Shown here piece after piece: positions 9,301 to 9,743 of a stretch of DNA of 9,743 nt (within the stretch, counting starts at the first letter, position 1; each line of letters starts with the position of its first letter). The stretch lies in contig JALZUF010000195.1 of NCBI GenBank assembly GCA_023301785.1, positions 1 to 9,743 on the forward strand, written 5' to 3'. A program made the translations under genes and the position numbers. Origin of the DNA: Alphaproteobacteria bacterium (GTDB taxonomy: Bacteria > Pseudomonadota > Alphaproteobacteria > Micavibrionales > Micavibrionaceae). The notes below the pieces were generated by a model, which had not been told where the DNA came from, made no database searches, and worked only from the letters and a program-made list of their open reading frames with translations.

Positions 9301-9743
9301 ATGTTGGATTACTCAACACAAGCTGGTATCACGGGTATCGACGTAACCCTAGGCGGTGCTGGTGATGCAGTTGTTACAGTTGTTGGTGAAACAAACGATC
9401 TTGTTCGTAATGTTGAAAATGTTCGCGGTACAGCGTTTGACGATACTATCGGCGGCGATAGCGAAGATAATATGATTTATGGTCTTGCTGGCGCTGATAC
9501 ACTTGCCAGTGGTGGCGGTGCCGATTTGTTGGATGGTGGTGCTGATATTGATACACTTGATTACTCCATGCAAACAGGTGTGACATCTATTGAGTTAACA
9601 CTCGATACATCGAATAATGCAATCGTAGATGTAACAGGACAATCTGATATTACGATTGTAAATATTGAAAATGTTATCGGATCAACAGGTGACGATACAA
9701 TTACAGGTGATAGCCTTTCAAATACAATTGATGGTTTTGAAGG
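1..9743 (+). CDS. Giant RTX (hemolysin-type calcium-binding) repeat protein, internal fragment without start or stop
   Basis: Frame 1 reads through the whole window with no stop (3,247 codons plus two bases), so both ends of the gene lie outside it. In-frame ATG codons such as those at 544 and 805 sit inside repeats and are not starts. The protein contains roughly 190-200 nonapeptides of the GGxGxDxLx type, the signature of RTX proteins, in which each turn of a parallel beta-roll binds Ca2+ once outside the cell. RTX proteins are typically exported through type I (ABC transporter, membrane fusion protein, TolC-like) systems by a C-terminal signal, which would lie downstream. By my reading the fragment has no Cys, one Trp, one His and three Lys, and about one residue in six is Asp. 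This suits a secreted protein that folds on meeting calcium. The A-type modules resemble the C-terminal beta-roll region of serralysin-type proteases, but no protease domain is present. The biological role is unknown; a surface adhesin or matrix protein is an inference. Confidence 0.96.
385..573 (+). repeat. Opening RTX ladder of seven nonapeptides (residues 129-191)
   Basis: Seven consecutive nine-residue rungs can be laid end to end, including GNDGNDTIV, AGGGDDIIS and GGSGFDTIM. The first three rungs are degenerate (one reads GGIVEDTIN), as is common at the cap of a beta-roll. The ladder ends in VVYS, which starts the first insert. Confidence 0.85.
574..702 (+). repeat. Module 1 insert, atypical A-like (residues 192-234)
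   Basis: This is the first non-RTX insert. It starts YSDT and ends DVENII, as A inserts do, but is about eight residues longer (43 against 35). In place of the DGDGGxD loop it carries a segment containing NGFSIANID and AGPEAQQDR, found nowhere else in the window. It is the most diverged insert and marks the boundary between the unique N-terminal side and the regular modules. Confidence 0.7.
703..2265 (+). repeat. Modules 2-7 (types B A B A A B)
   Basis: Six ladder-plus-insert units cover residues 235-755. Ladders have five rungs in modules 2, 3, 5 and 6, six in module 4 (residues 400-453) and seven in module 7 (654-716). The module 6 ladder carries one extra Gly (GGVGGSDTAD). B inserts (2, 4, 7) have a VTL strand, a second V-rich strand and a motif like TIRNIEN. 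A inserts (3, 5, 6) have VDL, then an acidic loop, then SIEN, EIEN or DIEN. Each ladder contains a rung beginning GDxxxN (Asn at position 6), which makes a useful register mark. Confidence 0.85.
2266..2508 (+). repeat. Module 8, type C (residues 756-836)
   Basis: A five-rung ladder ending in NDVLR leads into a 36-residue insert beginning FDELSGLG and ending NFESYF. The YS start of types A and B is replaced by RFDEL, and the IEN motif by FES. The calcium-type loop is reduced to LLDTSIDTF. It sits between two B modules. Confidence 0.8.
2509..3054 (+). repeat. Modules 9 (type B) and 10 (type A with seven-rung ladder)
   Basis: Module 9 (residues 837-920) starts with TTLNADTII, a first rung peculiar to modules that follow a C insert. 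It then carries a typical B insert with ATVTVDGG and NIENVV. Module 10 (921-1018) has two extra nonapeptides, with rungs GGDGDDKLE and GGLGNDNLV. It contains Lys 954, the only Lys of the repeat region. Confidence 0.83.
3055..3297 (+). repeat. Module 11, type C (residues 1019-1099)
   Basis: A five-rung ladder ends GGLGIDDLR and is followed by a 36-residue insert with FDELTGQG, ATYAPDGSTDNF and FERYF. This is the clearest example of the C consensus and the only C module preceded by an A module. Confidence 0.8.
3298..3546 (+). repeat. Module 12, type B (residues 1100-1182)
   Basis: The ladder opens with the post-C rung TTNQGDIIT followed by GSANVDTVF, and its penultimate rung is ASGGLDILD. The insert is one residue shorter than usual for B. 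It ends FENVTGS rather than the more usual ENVxGT. Confidence 0.8.
3547..3789 (+). repeat. Module 13, type C (residues 1183-1263)
   Basis: The ladder includes GGAGDDIIR and GGAGTDTVR. The insert is FDDLTGTG, then AFYAGDGTTDTL, then TFEIYY. It matches module 11 over the whole unit, with FEI in place of FER. Confidence 0.8.
3790..4041 (+). repeat. Module 14, type B (residues 1264-1347)
   Basis: The post-C ladder has VSNQGDLIT, GSANADTVF and a penultimate rung SSAGNDVLD. A 39-residue B insert with STVTVNGG and NVENIT follows. The start reads NYS instead of DYS. Confidence 0.8.
4042..4389 (+). repeat. Module 15, type A with the longest ladder in the window (nine rungs)
   Basis: Residues 1348-1428 form nine uninterrupted nonapeptides, close to the canonical RTX consensus (GGLGNDTLQ, GGAGNDTLD, GGAGNDTFI). 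A normal ladder has five. A 35-residue A insert with AVTVDLG and EIENVI follows. Neighbouring rungs here are the most alike in the window, which suggests local expansion by slippage or unequal crossing over. Confidence 0.85.
4390..5649 (+). repeat. Five-module block, copy 1 (modules 16-20, A B A A A; 420 residues)
   Basis: Residues 1464-1883. Module 16 has DTLISIENLT. Module 17 is B with the unusual rung YSGGADDIE. Module 18 has TINVNL and LIDIENVVGS. Module 19 has a seven-rung ladder (1708-1770), a rung starting SGAG, and TITLVEN. Module 20 has a shortened insert that lost two residues of its acidic loop (SATGSAGSD). The only His (residue 1809) is here. The same order and spacing recur immediately downstream in modules 21-25. 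Confidence 0.8.
5650..6918 (+). repeat. Five-module block, copy 2 (modules 21-25, A B A A A; 423 residues)
   Basis: Residues 1884-2306 are directly adjacent to copy 1. Module 21 repeats DTLISIE (here IED, not IEN). Module 22 is B. Module 23 repeats AINVNL and LIDIENVTGS. Module 24 repeats the seven-rung ladder with an SGAG rung and TITLVEN. Module 25 matches module 20 less well and has an extra residue in its ladder. Corresponding IEN motifs of modules 16-19 and 21-24 are all exactly 420 residues apart. Confidence 0.8.
6919..8370 (+). repeat. Run of six regular type A modules (26-31)
   Basis: Residues 2307-2790. All ladders have five rungs and the IEN motifs are spaced 80-82 residues apart, so this is the most regular stretch. 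With modules 23-25 it makes nine A modules in a row without a B or C. Module 29 has IQN in place of IEN. Module 28 carries the extra Gly GGVGGSD seen in module 6. Module 31 has two extra residues before its acidic loop (LATNQASDDGDGG). Confidence 0.85.
8371..8622 (+). repeat. Module 32, type B (residues 2791-2874)
   Basis: The ladder has the rare rung pair ending LIR followed by YSGGADTID, otherwise seen only in module 17. The insert starts DFTSLGG and carries ATVNIS, then NQTIVNIEN. It resembles module 17 more than other B modules (TVNIS, NQTI). Confidence 0.8.
8623..8868 (+). repeat. Module 33, type C (residues 2875-2956)
   Basis: The fourth C module. Its ladder contains GGAGNDVIR and ends GGADIDDLR. 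The 37-residue insert reads FDDIIGGDGV, then ASFSGDGSLDNF, then NFERYY. As with the other three, the next module is B and opens with an NQ-containing rung (TSNQDDVIT). Confidence 0.8.
8869..9678 (+). repeat. Modules 34-36, three type B modules in a row
   Basis: Residues 2957-3226. Module 34 is a post-C unit with ASTGADDLD. Module 35 has a seven-rung ladder (3041-3103) with the divergent rung GSSGQNTYD. Module 36 contains LDTSN and NIENVIGS. This is the only place where B follows B, so the module grammar changes near the right edge. Confidence 0.8.
9679..9743 (+). repeat. Start of a further RTX ladder, cut by the window edge
   Basis: Two full rungs (GSTGDDTIT and GDSLSNTID) and the start of a third show that the array continues beyond the window. 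Confidence 0.85.

Noticed and set aside
780..9573. Numerous 60-100 codon open frames on the minus strand, many with similar Pro/Ser-rich starts
   Set aside because: They are antisense shadows of the same repeats: GGxGND-type codons read backwards give recurrent SxPxPP strings. They recur at module spacing and have no independent coding signal.
574..9743. Regular repeats about 240 bp apart that could suggest a CRISPR or satellite array
   Set aside because: Units are far too long for CRISPR repeats, there are no unique spacers between identical repeats, and the periodicity is that of protein modules in an intact reading frame.
1..9743. Promoters, terminators, RNA genes, insertion sequences or attachment sites
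   Set aside because: The whole window is coding. Short inverted or AT-rich stretches seen are within conserved codons, and nothing supports an independent element.

Overview
The window lies entirely inside one very large protein-coding gene on the + strand. Frame 1 is open from the first base to the last: 3,247 complete codons plus two bases, with no stop, no start and no intergenic DNA. The product is an internal fragment (well over 300 kDa by a rough mass estimate) of a giant, very acidic RTX calcium-binding protein. Such proteins are normally exported by type I secretion in Gram-negative bacteria. Base composition is moderately AT-rich (low to mid 40s percent GC by eye), with GAT/GGT-type codons favoured. 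A marine-type proteobacterium is plausible, but the sequence does not fix the taxon.

Layout. Residues 1-128 are non-repetitive and beta-rich, and they hold the only Trp, two of the three Lys and most of the Pro. Residues 129-191 are an opening ladder of seven RTX nonapeptides. From residue 192 to the window edge the protein is built from 36 modules. Each module is normally a ladder of exactly five nonapeptide rungs (45 residues) followed by a non-RTX insert of about 35-40 residues that ends in an I/V/F-E-N-like motif. The inserts fall into three types. Type A (about 35 aa) has a DYS start, a DGDGGxD loop and ends ENVxGS. Type B (about 39 aa) has a longer strand pair with VTV and usually ends ENVxGT. 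Type C (36-37 aa) starts RFDEL and ends FERYFT or similar. In order along the protein the modules are: 1 atypical A; then B A B A A B C B A C B C B A A B A A A A B A A A A A A A A A B C B B B.

Three kinds of higher-order order stand out. Extra length is always added in whole nonapeptides (ladders of 5, 6, 7 or 9 rungs). The penultimate rung of a ladder predicts which insert follows, with Ser at its second position before type B. A five-module block of 420 residues (1,260 bp) is followed immediately by a diverged copy of itself with the same module order and the same spacing anomaly.

I see no second gene, RNA gene, mobile element, promoter or terminator. The secretion machinery and the protein's own termini must lie outside the window. 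The function of the protein (adhesin, biofilm matrix, surface layer or other) cannot be decided from this fragment.
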